Below, one piece after another: positions 34,345-43,285 of a DNA stretch of 61,671 nucleotides. The stretch is from an uncultured Dysosmobacter sp. GTDB taxonomy: Bacteria; Bacillota; Clostridia; Oscillospirales; Oscillospiraceae. Every line of letters begins with the position of its first letter. Within the stretch, counting starts at the first letter, position 1. The notes beneath the pieces were generated by a model. It made no database searches, was not told the DNA's origin, and saw only the letters and a list, made by a program, of their open reading frames with translations. The stretch spans positions 1 to 61,671 of the forward strand of contig CANQPD010000018.1 of assembly GCA_947625655.1 (NCBI GenBank), given 5' to 3'. The position numbers and the translations under genes are program-made.

Positions 34345-35811
34345 ATGAAACAAAATAGGGTAAAGAAAAGGTTAAACTTCTGTGACAAGTTTACGTTCTC
34401 TATCGAGTTTCAATTAGAAGTACTTAGGTTTTTGGTACAAGGGAAGGAAGCTCTTCTATATGTTACAAAGATAAAACCTGGGTACTTTACTTTAATTGAA
34501 CACTCAATAGTAGTAGAGGCCTTGGTAAAATTCGTAAAGAAATATCAACGAATACCAAGTGAGGTCTTAATGGTTGAGCAGGTTAAAACTTTGTTAGAAG
34601 GTAAGGATTATGTAGACTTAGTTACCAAGGATGATATCCCTAATATTCATAGTTTAATATCTGAACTTTATAATAAGCCTCTAAAAGATGTAGATATTGT
34701 TCTGGAGAACATACACAAGTTTATTGCCTACATTGAATTGAAAGCCTTAAATGAAGGTATGGACTTCTCTGATTACAATTCTTACGAAACCTATCAAGCT
34801 AAACTAACTAAGATTCTACAAAGTTCAAAACCACAAAAGAAGGACGAACCTTTGTTAATGGTTAGTGGAACTGCAATGCGACAACTTATGCGAAAGGTTG
34901 ACCCAGATGTAGTTCCCACTCCATTTTGGCAGTTGAATAGGTTGGGTAATGGAGATGGATATCCCAAGAACTCTCTTTTCGTTTTAATTGACCGTCCCAA
35001 ACGAAGAAAGACTTTTGCACTTATCAATGTTGCTCGGGGATATCTGGCTATGAAAAAGAATGTTCTTTACATAGATACCGAAAATGGTAAAAACCAGTTA
35101 ATGGACCGTATGATTCAGTCTACCCTAAATAAAACTAAGAGAGAGATGTTAACTGGTGATTATGATAAGATGGAGCAAAGGCACATGCGTAAATATAAAC
35201 GTCTTGGTGTAGAGTTTATTGTGGAGCGTGTACCTGCAACCATTGCAGATTGTAATACCATCACTAATCTAGTTAGGAAATTAGAAACAGAGAAGGGTAT
35301 CAAGGTCCATGTTATCATGATTGACTATGCTGCAAAGTTGGCTTCTATTGCTCGAGATAGGGACGATGTAGAACGTATCAACAATGTATATATAGATATA
35401 GATAATATGGGAGATGAGTTGGGACTAGATGCTATTTGGACTGCCCAACATGTTACCAGAGAAGGTGCTAAGCATCAAGAAACCCGATACGAGGATAATG
35501 ATATAGCATCAGCTATTTCTATAATAAGAAATGCAAAATGCGTCATGGGATTAAATTCTACTCAGGACGAAGAAGAACATAACATCATGAGAATGGAAGT
35601 TGTAGTTCAACGTGATGGAGTTCCATCTGGTAGAGTAATGTTTAATATGGACCCAGAAAGACAACGTATGAAGGAGTTCTCTAAAGAGGCCAGAGCAAAA
35701 TATGATGAGTCCATAGGTAAACAGGTAGATGATTTACTTAAGAAAAAGAAAAGGGTAAGTAATCCCAACGCAGACCCAGAAAAGAGAAGTAAAACCTCAG
35801 GTGATATTTAG
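34345..35811 (+). CDS. DnaB-like replicative helicase with unusual P-loop
   Basis: The C-terminal half has a RecA-type core: a P-loop position with DRPKRRKT (216-223), Walker B VIMIDYAA (about 322-329) and the following DNDIASAISIIRNAKCVMGL typical of DnaB/SF4 helicases. The N-terminal 150 residues are helical, like a DnaB N-domain. The usual GxxxxGKT is degenerate, because the Gly before Lys is Arg. The long Lys-rich tail is probably disordered. With the primase downstream it forms the replication core. Confidence 0.7.
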   Translation: MKQNRVKKRLNFCDKFTFSIEFQLEVLRFLVQGKEALLYVTKIKPGYFTLIEHSIVVEALVKFVKKYQRIPSEVLMVEQVKTLLEGKDYVDLVTKDDIPNIHSLISELYNKPLKDVDIVLENIHKFIAYIELKALNEGMDFSDYNSYETYQAKLTKILQSSKPQKKDEPLLMVSGTAMRQLMRKVDPDVVPTPFWQLNRLGNGDGYPKNSLFVLIDRPKRRKTFALINVARGYLAMKKNVLYIDTENGKNQLMDRMIQSTLNKTKREMLTGDYDKMEQRHMRKYKRLGVEFIVERVPATIADCNTITNLVRKLETEKGIKVHVIMIDYAAKLASIARDRDDVERINNVYIDIDNMGDELGLDAIWTAQHVTREGAKHQETRYEDNDIASAISIIRNAKCVMGLNSTQDEEEHNIMRMEVVVQRDGVPSGRVMFNMDPERQRMKEFSKEARAKYDESIGKQVDDLLKKKKRVSNPNADPEKRSKTSGDI

Positions 35812-35836
35812 TTAAACCTTAAATAATTAAAATTGT

Positions 35837-36046
35837 ATGGCACGAGTTATTACTACAGAGCCTCTTAAAATTCAGGAGAGGACTACAGTTTGTAAAAATT
35901 GCAATTCTAAGATAGCTTTCAATGAGAAGGAGGTATTCTTGGATTCAAGTTATGGTCCAGAGCATAATGGAGAAGAGTGCATCACTTGCCCTTACTGTCA
36001 TTATAATATTCATATTGGCGTATTCCAAGCTACTGAACACATGTAG
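35837..36046 (+). CDS. Small zinc-ribbon protein (69 aa)
   Basis: Two CxxC pairs, CKNC (residues 16-19) and CPYC (53-56), and a beta-rich body point to a zinc ribbon, a fold common in small phage DNA- or RNA-binding proteins. It lies between the helicase and an unknown gene, 2 nt before the next start. No further role can be seen. Confidence 0.65.
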   Translation: MARVITTEPLKIQERTTVCKNCNSKIAFNEKEVFLDSSYGPEHNGEECITCPYCHYNIHIGVFQATEHM

Positions 36047-36048
36047 TT

Positions 36049-36405
36049 ATGAATGTAAGATTATTGAAGATATTTCGTAGGAGAGCTTCCAAAGAGATAT
36101 GTTTAAGAAGGCAACCCGGTAACAGATATCAAGTAGTATGTCCGATTGATGAGAGATATAGCTTGGGAGTATTCTTCCGTGAATGGGTACCTATTAGTTC
36201 GGAGAAAGCTTCTATAAGTTGGGATGAAGTTACTCCTAATAATCGGACTCTTGGGTATAGGGATGTTGATAGGTATGGAGTACCTTACAAAAACTCTTTC
36301 TTAAGGCTGGACGAAGCTAAAACAGAGTTGGTAAAGATTCGAAGAGGATATATAGTTCATCACTTAGTTCCTGAGTTATGTCAGAAGTTACTCGTCAATA
36401 GATAA
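36049..36405 (+). CDS. Hypothetical protein (118 aa)
   Basis: This is a basic N-terminal region (LLKIFRRRASKEICLRR) followed by an alpha/beta body. It is not recognised. The stop is followed by a terminator-like hairpin, and the HNH gene starts 47 nt later. It may be a DNA-binding accessory protein, judged only by its charge and neighbours. Confidence 0.6.
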   Translation: MNVRLLKIFRRRASKEICLRRQPGNRYQVVCPIDERYSLGVFFREWVPISSEKASISWDEVTPNNRTLGYRDVDRYGVPYKNSFLRLDEAKTELVKIRRGYIVHHLVPELCQKLLVNR

Positions 36406-36410
36406 TAATT

Positions 36411-36441
36411 ACCCGGCTATGTTATTCATGGTCGGGTATTT
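36411..36441 (+). terminator. Terminator-like hairpin before the HNH-primase pair
   Basis: ACCCGGC (36411-36417) pairs with GTCGGGT (36431-36437), including one G-U pair, over a 13-nt loop, followed by ATTTTC. The start codon of the HNH gene lies 11 nt further on. Confidence 0.65.
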
Positions 36442-36452
36442 TCGTTTACGAT

Positions 36453-36935
36453 ATGAGACTTAACAGCAATATAAAAGGTGTTAAAGTAAAGCCTATACCA
36501 AACTATCCAGAATATTTGGCTTCATTCGACGGTAGAGTATATTCCACTAAATTACATAGATGGCTATCTACTAACCCTCATAAGATATTCGGATATTTAC
36601 AGGTACATCTAAGAAAAAAGACACATAGATTGAATAGGGTTATAGCTACAACTTGGATACCTAATCCCGATAACTTACCATGTGTAGGTCATAAGGATAA
36701 TAATAGAACTAACAATAGAGTAGAAAATCTATATTGGTGTACTCATAAAGAAAATACTCAACAATGTATAAGAGATGGTAGATTCAAATCCAGAGGTAAA
36801 ACTCCTTTGAGTATAGAGATTAGACGTAAAATAAAAGCCGAATACTTGAAAGGAAATACCACTCTACAAAAGTTAAGCCGTAAATATGGTAGAGCACATT
36901 CAGTTATTAGGAGGATAGTATATGAGACTAAATAA
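36453..36935 (+). CDS. HNH homing endonuclease (160 aa)
   Basis: It has a NUMOD4-like start (IPNYPEYLASFDGRVYS), an HNH core with IPNPDNLPCVGHKDNN and NLYWCT, and a C-terminal helix-turn-helix. The core is nearly identical to that of the HNH at 48847 (both have ENTQQCIRDGRF), so the two diverged recently. Its first residues (MRLNSNIKG) mimic the primase start MRLNNHTKG, and its end overlaps the primase gene by 14 nt. This fits an insertion at the primase start that kept reading of the primase intact. Confidence 0.88.
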   Translation: MRLNSNIKGVKVKPIPNYPEYLASFDGRVYSTKLHRWLSTNPHKIFGYLQVHLRKKTHRLNRVIATTWIPNPDNLPCVGHKDNNRTNNRVENLYWCTHKENTQQCIRDGRFKSRGKTPLSIEIRRKIKAEYLKGNTTLQKLSRKYGRAHSVIRRIVYETK

Positions 36936-37875
36936 CCATACTAAAGGTCGTTTACATGAATATTTTAGATATAAGTTGAAGGCCTTCGATTATCGTAAGG
37001 GGTGGATGAAGTCAGACTGTCCCTACTGTGGAAGAGAAAAGAAGTTTGGTATCAACCTTTCAAACAATCGATGTAATTGTTTTAAGTGTGGTGAACATCC
37101 TTCTCCTATAAGTTTGGTAATGTATTTGGAGAGTACGGATAGTTTTCAAGAAGTACTATCTGTACTCGAATCAGGAGATTATTCTGGATATGTATTCAAA
37201 GAAGAGAAGGTTGAGTTAAAAGGTAAGAAAGAGTTCTTCCTCCCAGAGGGGTTCAAGAACATATCTATGGGCACTTCTCTGTTGGCAAGGTCTGCCAGGA
37301 ATTACCTTAAGAAAAGAGGATTTAAGATAGAAGAGTTAGCTCGTAAAGGATGGGGATATTGTAACACAGGTAAGTATCTTGGATATATCATTATACCGTT
37401 CACGGAGCATGGGCAATTAACTTACTTCAATGCCCGATTATATATGGGCGCTGGTCCCAAATATAACAACCCAGAAGTAGATGTAACGGGTTTGGGAAAG
37501 AGTTTTATTATATATAATGCAGATGCTCTAGAAATATACCGAACCGTTTATATTTGTGAGGGTGCAATCAATGCTGAAACTTTGGGAGAGAATGGAATTG
37601 CAACCGGAGGTAAGGCAGTTTCAAGATGGCAAGTAAACAAGTTCATCAAGAGTCCGGTAGAGAAGTTTATAATATTGATTGACCCCGATGCTAAAGATAA
37701 GGCATTAGACCTGGCCTTCAAGTTGGTGCCATTCAAAAAGGTAAAGGTAGTATTCCTCCCAGATAATGAGGATGTCAATTCACTGGGTAAACAAAGGACT
37801 TTAGAATATGTACGAGAGACGACATATCAGACTTATCAAGAACTTTTAACTATAAAATCACAGTTAAAATTATAA
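36922..37875 (+). CDS. DNA primase (zinc-binding and Toprim)
   Basis: Cys33 and Cys36 (CPYC) with Cys51-Cys56 (CNCFKC) form an N-terminal zinc-binding domain. The Toprim core has ICEGAINAET (metal-binding Glu) and ILIDPDAKDKA (Asp-x-Asp). The 317-aa length fits a phage DnaG-like or gp4-type primase without a helicase domain, the helicase being separate at 34345. It makes RNA primers for DNA synthesis. It overlaps the HNH gene by 14 nt and the next gene by 1 nt. Confidence 0.85.
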   Translation: MRLNNHTKGRLHEYFRYKLKAFDYRKGWMKSDCPYCGREKKFGINLSNNRCNCFKCGEHPSPISLVMYLESTDSFQEVLSVLESGDYSGYVFKEEKVELKGKKEFFLPEGFKNISMGTSLLARSARNYLKKRGFKIEELARKGWGYCNTGKYLGYIIIPFTEHGQLTYFNARLYMGAGPKYNNPEVDVTGLGKSFIIYNADALEIYRTVYICEGAINAETLGENGIATGGKAVSRWQVNKFIKSPVEKFIILIDPDAKDKALDLAFKLVPFKKVKVVFLPDNEDVNSLGKQRTLEYVRETTYQTYQELLTIKSQLKL

Positions 37876-38711
37876 TGGCACAACGAGAACCTTCTATACA
37901 TATCTCTAAAACTTTATTCCGTAAATTATGGAATGAGATGGGGGGTAGAGTATCTGAAGAATTCGTAGATGAGTTCTTCACTAAAGCCAGGCAATACTCT
38001 TTGGACCATCGTTCAGTGGTAGGAGAGGATAAAAGGGTACAAACTCAAGCTGTTCGTAGAGCTTCAGGAAGTATAGGAGATGCAAACTTATTAGCAGATA
38101 TCATCTATTCTACTAGAGTCCAACTCAAACACATCGGAGTAACTAAAATAAAGCAAACAGATTTACAATGGGCCTCAGTTAAGGAATTGGTACCTGTTGT
38201 AAACGAGTTCTGTCAAAAGTTTGGGTTTGAACCTCGTCAAGGATATATTGAGTTTGTAACAACTGGTATTAAGCTCATGTCTCAAGCAAAGAGGGTTAAC
38301 TATAACTTCTGTGCTAATTGGTTACATCAGAGAGTTAATTGGATTATGGATGTATACGAAGCAGATAGAGAAGTAAAAGAAGATTCAGCTCCCCAGTATA
38401 CCAGAGAAATATATGAATATTATACTAAAGAGATTCTTGACAGAATAGGGATTAACAATACTTACGATAAAAACCCTCAAGAGTATGTATGGTTTGTAAG
38501 AGCAAGAAAATTAGCCGATGAAGTTGGAGTTGACTATGAAACCTTTGTTCAAGCTCAGTTCTATGCTTTAGAATTCTGTAATGGTATACCTAAGATAGAA
38601 GATCTATCTAATGACAAGGCTAGACAAAGAGTTATTAATTATATGGCAAGATTTAATATAGTATCTCGGCCTAAATCGGAACATGTAGATTGGGATGCTT
38701 TCAAGAAATAA
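37875..38711 (+). CDS. Unknown replication-region protein (278 aa)
   Basis: It is highly helical with conserved-looking aromatic residues (WLHQRVNWIMDVYEADRE, VWFVRARKLADEVGVDYE). It lies between primase and a superfamily-2 helicase, overlapping the primase stop by 1 nt. The position would suit a helicase loader, but no AAA+ or HTH motif is visible, so it stays unassigned. Confidence 0.65.
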   Translation: MAQREPSIHISKTLFRKLWNEMGGRVSEEFVDEFFTKARQYSLDHRSVVGEDKRVQTQAVRRASGSIGDANLLADIIYSTRVQLKHIGVTKIKQTDLQWASVKELVPVVNEFCQKFGFEPRQGYIEFVTTGIKLMSQAKRVNYNFCANWLHQRVNWIMDVYEADREVKEDSAPQYTREIYEYYTKEILDRIGINNTYDKNPQEYVWFVRARKLADEVGVDYETFVQAQFYALEFCNGIPKIEDLSNDKARQRVINYMARFNIVSRPKSEHVDWDAFKK

Positions 38712-38714
38712 GGT

Positions 38715-40145
38715 ATGATAACTATAACCATAAAGAACTGCAATGTTTGTGAATTATCTGGCCCTGCTAAGTTCACAAATAAGTTGTATGAAATGTTCCG
38801 GATTAAGCATCCGGACGCTTGGCATATAATGATGTATAGCAGGGCAAAGAACTGGGATGGTTACGTAAAATATATCTCGGATTATGGGCAATTCAAAATA
38901 GGCCTTCTAAATAAGGTTTATAATGAATGCCGTAAAATGGGACAAAAGGTAAAAATTATAGATAATAGACCATCCATGGGAGTTAAACCAGTAATTCCAA
39001 CAGTACTGGGGGATAAAGAACTACGGGAAGTACAGAAAGAAGCTCTAGAAAAGATAGTATATAATAAGGTTGGAGATACTCCTTTCCTTATTTGTGCATC
39101 TGACTTGGCAGTTAACTTCGGAAAGACTTTGGTGTTCTGTGGATTACATCAGGCTTTCAAGAGGAAATTGAAAACTGTTTTATTGTTGAACAGTGCCGAC
39201 TTGTTTAAGCAGTTCAAGAAAGAGATTCCAGAACTGTTACCCGGTGAAAAGGTTGCATTCATACAGGGAAGTAAGTGCAATGACTGGGGTAACTTTAATG
39301 TGTGCATGGTACAGTCTCTTGCCTCAAATATAAGTAGGTACCAAAAATTCTTATCAGAAATAGATATGGTACTTATAGATGAGGCTGACGTGATAGATAA
39401 TAAAACATATAAAACAGTAATACAACATCTGTATAACTCTAGAATACGAGTAGGTTTGAGTGGTACCATCTACATGAGTAATCAGAAGAAGAAGTTAATA
39501 CATAACCTGAATATCATGTCATTTATTGGTGATAAGGTTAACCAGATAAAATTAAGTGATATGATAGAGAAAGGGTATTCTACCCCTATTACTTGCAAGT
39601 TGATATATGCTCCCTTTAAGTACTCTAAAGATGTGGATTACCCAACAGAATACAAGGAAGTGATATCAGATAATGTTAAAGCTTGGAAACTATCCCTTGA
39701 TCGTACCAAGTATAACATTGGTAGAAAGAGATTACCAGCTTTGATAGTATGTAAGTTTATAGGTCATTGTGAAAATCTTTACCGGTATTATGTTAAACAT
39801 CTCGGGAATCAATACAACATACAATATGTACATCATAATACCAAAGGGCGTGATGAAATTCTACAAGCTTTTAGAGAAGGTAAAATAGATATACTAATAG
39901 CTACCACGATTATTTCTAGAGGTCAAAACTTCCCTGAATTAAAATATCTGCAGAATACTGCATCAATGGATTCTAATGAAAAATCCATACAGATATTGGG
40001 ACGTCTTGCACGAACTCACATGAACAAGAAAAAAGCCTATCTTGACGATCTTCAATTCCCGGGTAATTATCTAAAGAGACATGGTAACCATAGACGAATG
40101 TATTATCAGAAAGAAAAATTAAAGGTAATCAGAGTGGAAGGGTAA
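38715..40145 (+). CDS. UvsW-like superfamily 2 helicase
   Basis: SF2 motifs occur in order: motif I in SDLAVNFGKTLV, motif II VLIDEAD (about 219-225), motif III GLSGT, motif V/VI with TTIISRGQNFPEL and QILGRLAR. The N-terminal 100 residues resemble the small UvsW accessory domain. At 476 aa it fits T4 UvsW, which unwinds branched DNA and drives recombination-dependent replication. The 254-bp gap with stacked palindromes follows it. Confidence 0.85.
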   Translation: MITITIKNCNVCELSGPAKFTNKLYEMFRIKHPDAWHIMMYSRAKNWDGYVKYISDYGQFKIGLLNKVYNECRKMGQKVKIIDNRPSMGVKPVIPTVLGDKELREVQKEALEKIVYNKVGDTPFLICASDLAVNFGKTLVFCGLHQAFKRKLKTVLLLNSADLFKQFKKEIPELLPGEKVAFIQGSKCNDWGNFNVCMVQSLASNISRYQKFLSEIDMVLIDEADVIDNKTYKTVIQHLYNSRIRVGLSGTIYMSNQKKKLIHNLNIMSFIGDKVNQIKLSDMIEKGYSTPITCKLIYAPFKYSKDVDYPTEYKEVISDNVKAWKLSLDRTKYNIGRKRLPALIVCKFIGHCENLYRYYVKHLGNQYNIQYVHHNTKGRDEILQAFREGKIDILIATTIISRGQNFPELKYLQNTASMDSNEKSIQILGRLARTHMNKKKAYLDDLQFPGNYLKRHGNHRRMYYQKEKLKVIRVEG

Positions 40146-40147
40146 TA

Positions 40148-40290
40148 CGCATATATGCGCACGTATATACCTACACTTATAACTCTATTAGTATTTAGTA
40201 TACTAAATACTAATAGAGGTTTATATAGCTAAAGCTATATAAACTTATACTTAACTTACTTAGTAAGTATTAACTTAAGCTAAAGCTTAA
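40148..40290. repeat. Cluster of stacked AT-rich palindromes
   Basis: The 254-bp gap 40146-40399 contains, in order, CGCATATATGCG (40148-40159), a perfect 36-bp palindrome centred at 40200/40201 (40183-40218, CTCTATTAGT...ACTAATAGAG), a 12-bp stem GTTTATATAGCT with loop AA (40219-40244), an imperfect TTAACTTAC/GTAAGTATTAA stem (40251-40273) and TTAAGCT-AA-AGCTTAA (40275-40290). TGCGCACGTATA (40156) and TGCGCACGCACGTATA (40292) flank most of it as near-direct repeats. The remaining 90 bp up to the next gene show nothing clear. Candidate roles are replication origin, protein-binding array or terminator cluster. Confidence 0.8.
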
Positions 40291-40399
40291 ATGCGCACGC
40301 ACGTATAATGGTGAACCAGAAAGTTAGTGCATATACTATTCTACATCAATGACACTGAAATACCTATTAACTATCACTTGATATCAAACTATCAAATAT

Positions 40400-40801
40400 A
40401 TGGCGAAGAAAAAGAAAGACAAACTTAAGGAAGTAAGAAAGGAGTTAGAGACCGGAGATATTCTTGAACCTATAGACATCACCAAACTTGGTTCAGGACA
40501 AGATCCCTGTTTCGGTAAACACTATGACCTTTCAACCAAGGAATGTAAGATGTGCGGAGATTCCGAACTCTGTTGTATTAAGTTCACAGCTCTTATGGGT
40601 AAGACTCGTAAAGAGCTGGAAGCAGAAACTCAGTTCAAGGATTTGGAACCTTTGGTAGATATAGAAGGTTGTAAAAAGTACTACCGTAAATTGGTAAGAG
40701 AAAAACTGGGTAAGAAGGAAATACTCGATAAGCTTCAGAGTAAGTTCGAGTTATCCCGAAAGGAAGCAAGAGACATTTATCGTAAATTCAACAGTAAATA
40801 A
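40400..40801 (+). CDS. Cysteine-cluster protein (133 aa)
   Basis: The N-terminus is very basic (MAKKKKDKLKE). Five cysteines are clustered in residues 38-60 (DPCFGK, KECKMCGDSELCCIKF), so a metal-binding knuckle is likely. The C-terminal half is helical and basic, ending in a helix-turn-helix-like segment (LSRKEARDIYRKFNSK). It is probably a nucleic-acid-binding protein. The gene is the first after the palindrome cluster and lies 1 nt before the dUTPase. Confidence 0.6.
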   Translation: MAKKKKDKLKEVRKELETGDILEPIDITKLGSGQDPCFGKHYDLSTKECKMCGDSELCCIKFTALMGKTRKELEAETQFKDLEPLVDIEGCKKYYRKLVREKLGKKEILDKLQSKFELSRKEARDIYRKFNSK

Positions 40802-40802
40802 C

Positions 40803-41378
40803 ATGGTACAATTAGAGTTCACAAAGATTAGAGATGTTAAATCCCCAAACCGAGCAAATGATGGGGATGCAGGTCTGGATTTCTACATCCCAAAGTTATA
40901 CATGGATGATATACTAAAGGTGGGAGAAAAACACGAGAGGGATTTCACTGGTATCAATCGTAGAATGTTCAGCAATGGCAGTCTGAAATTCAGGAGTATA
41001 GAAACCGATAGGATATGTGTAGAAATCAGTCCTGGTGGAAGAGTACTAATACCATCCGGAATAAAAGTTCTTATCAATCCCAAGGAATCTATGCTAATGG
41101 CAGCAAATAAATCAGGAGTTGCTACTAAAGATGGGTTGACTTTTACTGCCGAGATAGTAGATAGCCCATACACAGGAGAAATGCACATAGGTATTCAGAA
41201 TGCCTCAAATGAACCCGTGTACATACCTTTATGGGAAGATAAAAAGATAATGCAATTCGTACACGTTCCCATCATACTCTCAACACCGAAAGAGATTACC
41301 AATAAGGAGTACGAAGAGAAGGCAAAGAACTGGGGTACAAGAGGAGACAAAGGATTCGGAGCACACGATAACAAGTAA
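40803..41378 (+). CDS. dut: dUTPase (trimeric type)
   Basis: All five motifs can be found: motif 1 NDGDAGLDFY (19-28), motif 2 in NKSGVATKDG, motif 3 AEIVDSPYTGEMHI, motif 4 KIMQFVHVP and motif 5 RGDKGFGAHD. At 191 aa it is longer than usual because of an insert (residues about 30-75) before the second motif. The enzyme hydrolyses dUTP to dUMP and diphosphate. This keeps uracil out of DNA and feeds dUMP to the thymidylate-synthase-type enzymes downstream. Confidence 0.88.
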   Translation: MVQLEFTKIRDVKSPNRANDGDAGLDFYIPKLYMDDILKVGEKHERDFTGINRRMFSNGSLKFRSIETDRICVEISPGGRVLIPSGIKVLINPKESMLMAANKSGVATKDGLTFTAEIVDSPYTGEMHIGIQNASNEPVYIPLWEDKKIMQFVHVPIILSTPKEITNKEYEEKAKNWGTRGDKGFGAHDNK

Positions 41379-41382
41379 GACC

Positions 41383-42294
41383 GTGGATAGCAGAGACATT
41401 AAAGAAGAACCGGGTATAATTCCCGACCATAAGTATCTCGAAGAGATATATCAAATGCAAAAGAACCTCTTGTCTGGGTATATAGGCATAGAGGGGCTAC
41501 CACAGTATCCGGTAGACATCAATACAAAGGCTTCTCAAACCCTGTTAAAGGACTTTACTGCAAGGGTTACCGAGGAGTTATCAGAAGGCTATGAGTCCTT
41601 CGAAAATGTAATGGACTTATTCGAGGCCAACCATTCAAAATTGGTACAAACCCATGGTGATTGTATAGAGTATACGGAGATACTCAATCACTTACAGAAT
41701 GCTAATGAAGAGAATGCAGATGCTATCCACTTCTTTATCGAACTTTTGATATATGCCAATATCCAACCCGAGGATATTATGGCATACATGGTGAAGTGGG
41801 TAAAGGATAATCGTTGTCCTCAATCAGTAGTAGATTCTCTCAACAAGAACTATGAAGATATCCTGCGTACAGCCATGAATCTCGGGGTAAGGTGGATAAT
41901 GGACAAGGGAGATATCGGTGTTATCTTCCACAACAATGCCACAGACCTTATCAAGTGGTACGAGAACATGGATTCAGAAACACATCTGGACTATAACACA
42001 AAGTTACTCGAGGGAGGTAGATACTTCAATTATGTAGAGTACTCAGTAAACTACCCATACCTGTTATGGAAGATAACCCATCATCTGAACATTGCTCGTA
42101 ACTTCCTGAAGAATAAACCCTGGAAGCAATCCCAGGTAATGACTCAAGAGTTAAAGTATCAGTCGGAATTAGTGAAGGCCTTCATCTACTTTTGTGGGTA
42201 TTTGGGATGGATAGGTATGGGTTCAGATGATGTATTCTACATCTATTTCAAGAAGAACCGTATCAATATGTTCCGTCAAAAATCGAAGTATTAG
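41383..42294 (+). CDS. All-alpha NTP pyrophosphatase-like protein (dimeric dUTPase / MazG type)
   Basis: Helical protein. The metal-site pattern of all-alpha NTP-PPases seems present: EELSEGYESF (Glu64/65) and, after a spacer, ENADAIHFFIELLIY (Asp113, Glu120), reminiscent of the DxxHF...E helix in dimeric dUTPases. The start is the GTG at 41383, 4 nt after the dUTPase stop, since the next ATG at 41455 would cut the first helix. It may hydrolyse dUTP or another dNTP. A second enzyme of this kind next to a trimeric dUTPase is unusual. Confidence 0.55.
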   Translation: MDSRDIKEEPGIIPDHKYLEEIYQMQKNLLSGYIGIEGLPQYPVDINTKASQTLLKDFTARVTEELSEGYESFENVMDLFEANHSKLVQTHGDCIEYTEILNHLQNANEENADAIHFFIELLIYANIQPEDIMAYMVKWVKDNRCPQSVVDSLNKNYEDILRTAMNLGVRWIMDKGDIGVIFHNNATDLIKWYENMDSETHLDYNTKLLEGGRYFNYVEYSVNYPYLLWKITHHLNIARNFLKNKPWKQSQVMTQELKYQSELVKAFIYFCGYLGWIGMGSDDVFYIYFKKNRINMFRQKSKY

Positions 42295-42295
42295 T

Positions 42296-43285
42296 ATGAA
42301 TTTGGTAAAAGCTAAGAACCCAATAGAAGCTTGGGAAAAGATACTGGAAAATTTCTTAATCAAGAAACCAGACTGGTTTTGTGAGGGAGTTGGTTATAAC
42401 CTAACCGATTCTCTTTTTACATACGACTTGATGGTAGAAATAGCTGATGCTAAATTCGACCCAGACTTCGACTTCGGTAAGATGTTTGGTTATACAATGA
42501 CCAAGTGGACTGGGCTGATTACTAACTACCTTGATTTGGATGTGCTTGACCAGGCTAAACTGATGATAAGGAAGTTAGAAGAGAATAAGACAGTAAATAG
42601 GAATTATCACATTGGATTCCATTTTGCTGACAATCATGGTAGTGGCAAAGGTTGCTTAGTTGGTGGTATATTCTCTCGTAAGATTGGAGTGGAAAACCCC
42701 GAGATAACTGTAATACTACGTTCTTCAGAGATAGTTACAAGGTTACCCATAGATATACTGTTATTCTGTCGTATGGGTCAGTATATTTATGGCCATGATA
42801 ACTTCTCGTTAAAGTTGGTTATCAAAGCGGCATGGGCAAATGATACTACCATACTGTTATATCAGAATCGCAAGGACATAAAGGAGTTTTTGAAAGAAAA
42901 CTGTAGTGATGAGGTACGTAGAAAGAAGATACGTAAATCTCTCAAAAAACTTATGACAAGCGATGAAGCAGGTTATAAAACTTATGGTAACAGTTTCAGA
43001 GCTTTCAAGGTATTAAGGAGAGATTTGGGGTATAAACAGAAATCTATGTTAGCCTCAGCCTTAGAAATTGGAGATTGGGATGGTATCCCATTACCCGAGG
43101 TATGCCCATCTATCCTCAAGCGTAATATGATAAAAAAGACCTACTTAAAGTTTACAGAAAAGTATGGTCTCAAACTAAAGCTTGAGGAAAGTGGGGAAAA
43201 GAAAAGGAAGAAGTTAATATCATTCTCTTCTTCAGAGGAAGATGATATGGAAGACGGTGAATTAACTCCTGAAGCCGATGAGTAA
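42296..43285 (+). CDS. Thymidylate-synthase-fold protein, paralog 1
   Basis: I start at ATG 42296 (MNLVKAKNPIEAW), since the earlier ATG gives an unrelated leader within the previous gene. It reads like a TS superfamily protein. Cys120 in SGKGCLVGG would be the catalytic Cys, RSSE at 142-145 matches the phosphate-binding RSxD, and Asp153 sits where classical TS has the dUMP-selecting Asn. The same spacing is found in the next gene and in the TS at 44968. The C-terminus is a Lys/Glu-rich tail (SSSEEDDMEDGE). Activity unknown. Confidence 0.6.
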   Translation: MNLVKAKNPIEAWEKILENFLIKKPDWFCEGVGYNLTDSLFTYDLMVEIADAKFDPDFDFGKMFGYTMTKWTGLITNYLDLDVLDQAKLMIRKLEENKTVNRNYHIGFHFADNHGSGKGCLVGGIFSRKIGVENPEITVILRSSEIVTRLPIDILLFCRMGQYIYGHDNFSLKLVIKAAWANDTTILLYQNRKDIKEFLKENCSDEVRRKKIRKSLKKLMTSDEAGYKTYGNSFRAFKVLRRDLGYKQKSMLASALEIGDWDGIPLPEVCPSILKRNMIKKTYLKFTEKYGLKLKLEESGEKKRKKLISFSSSEEDDMEDGELTPEADE

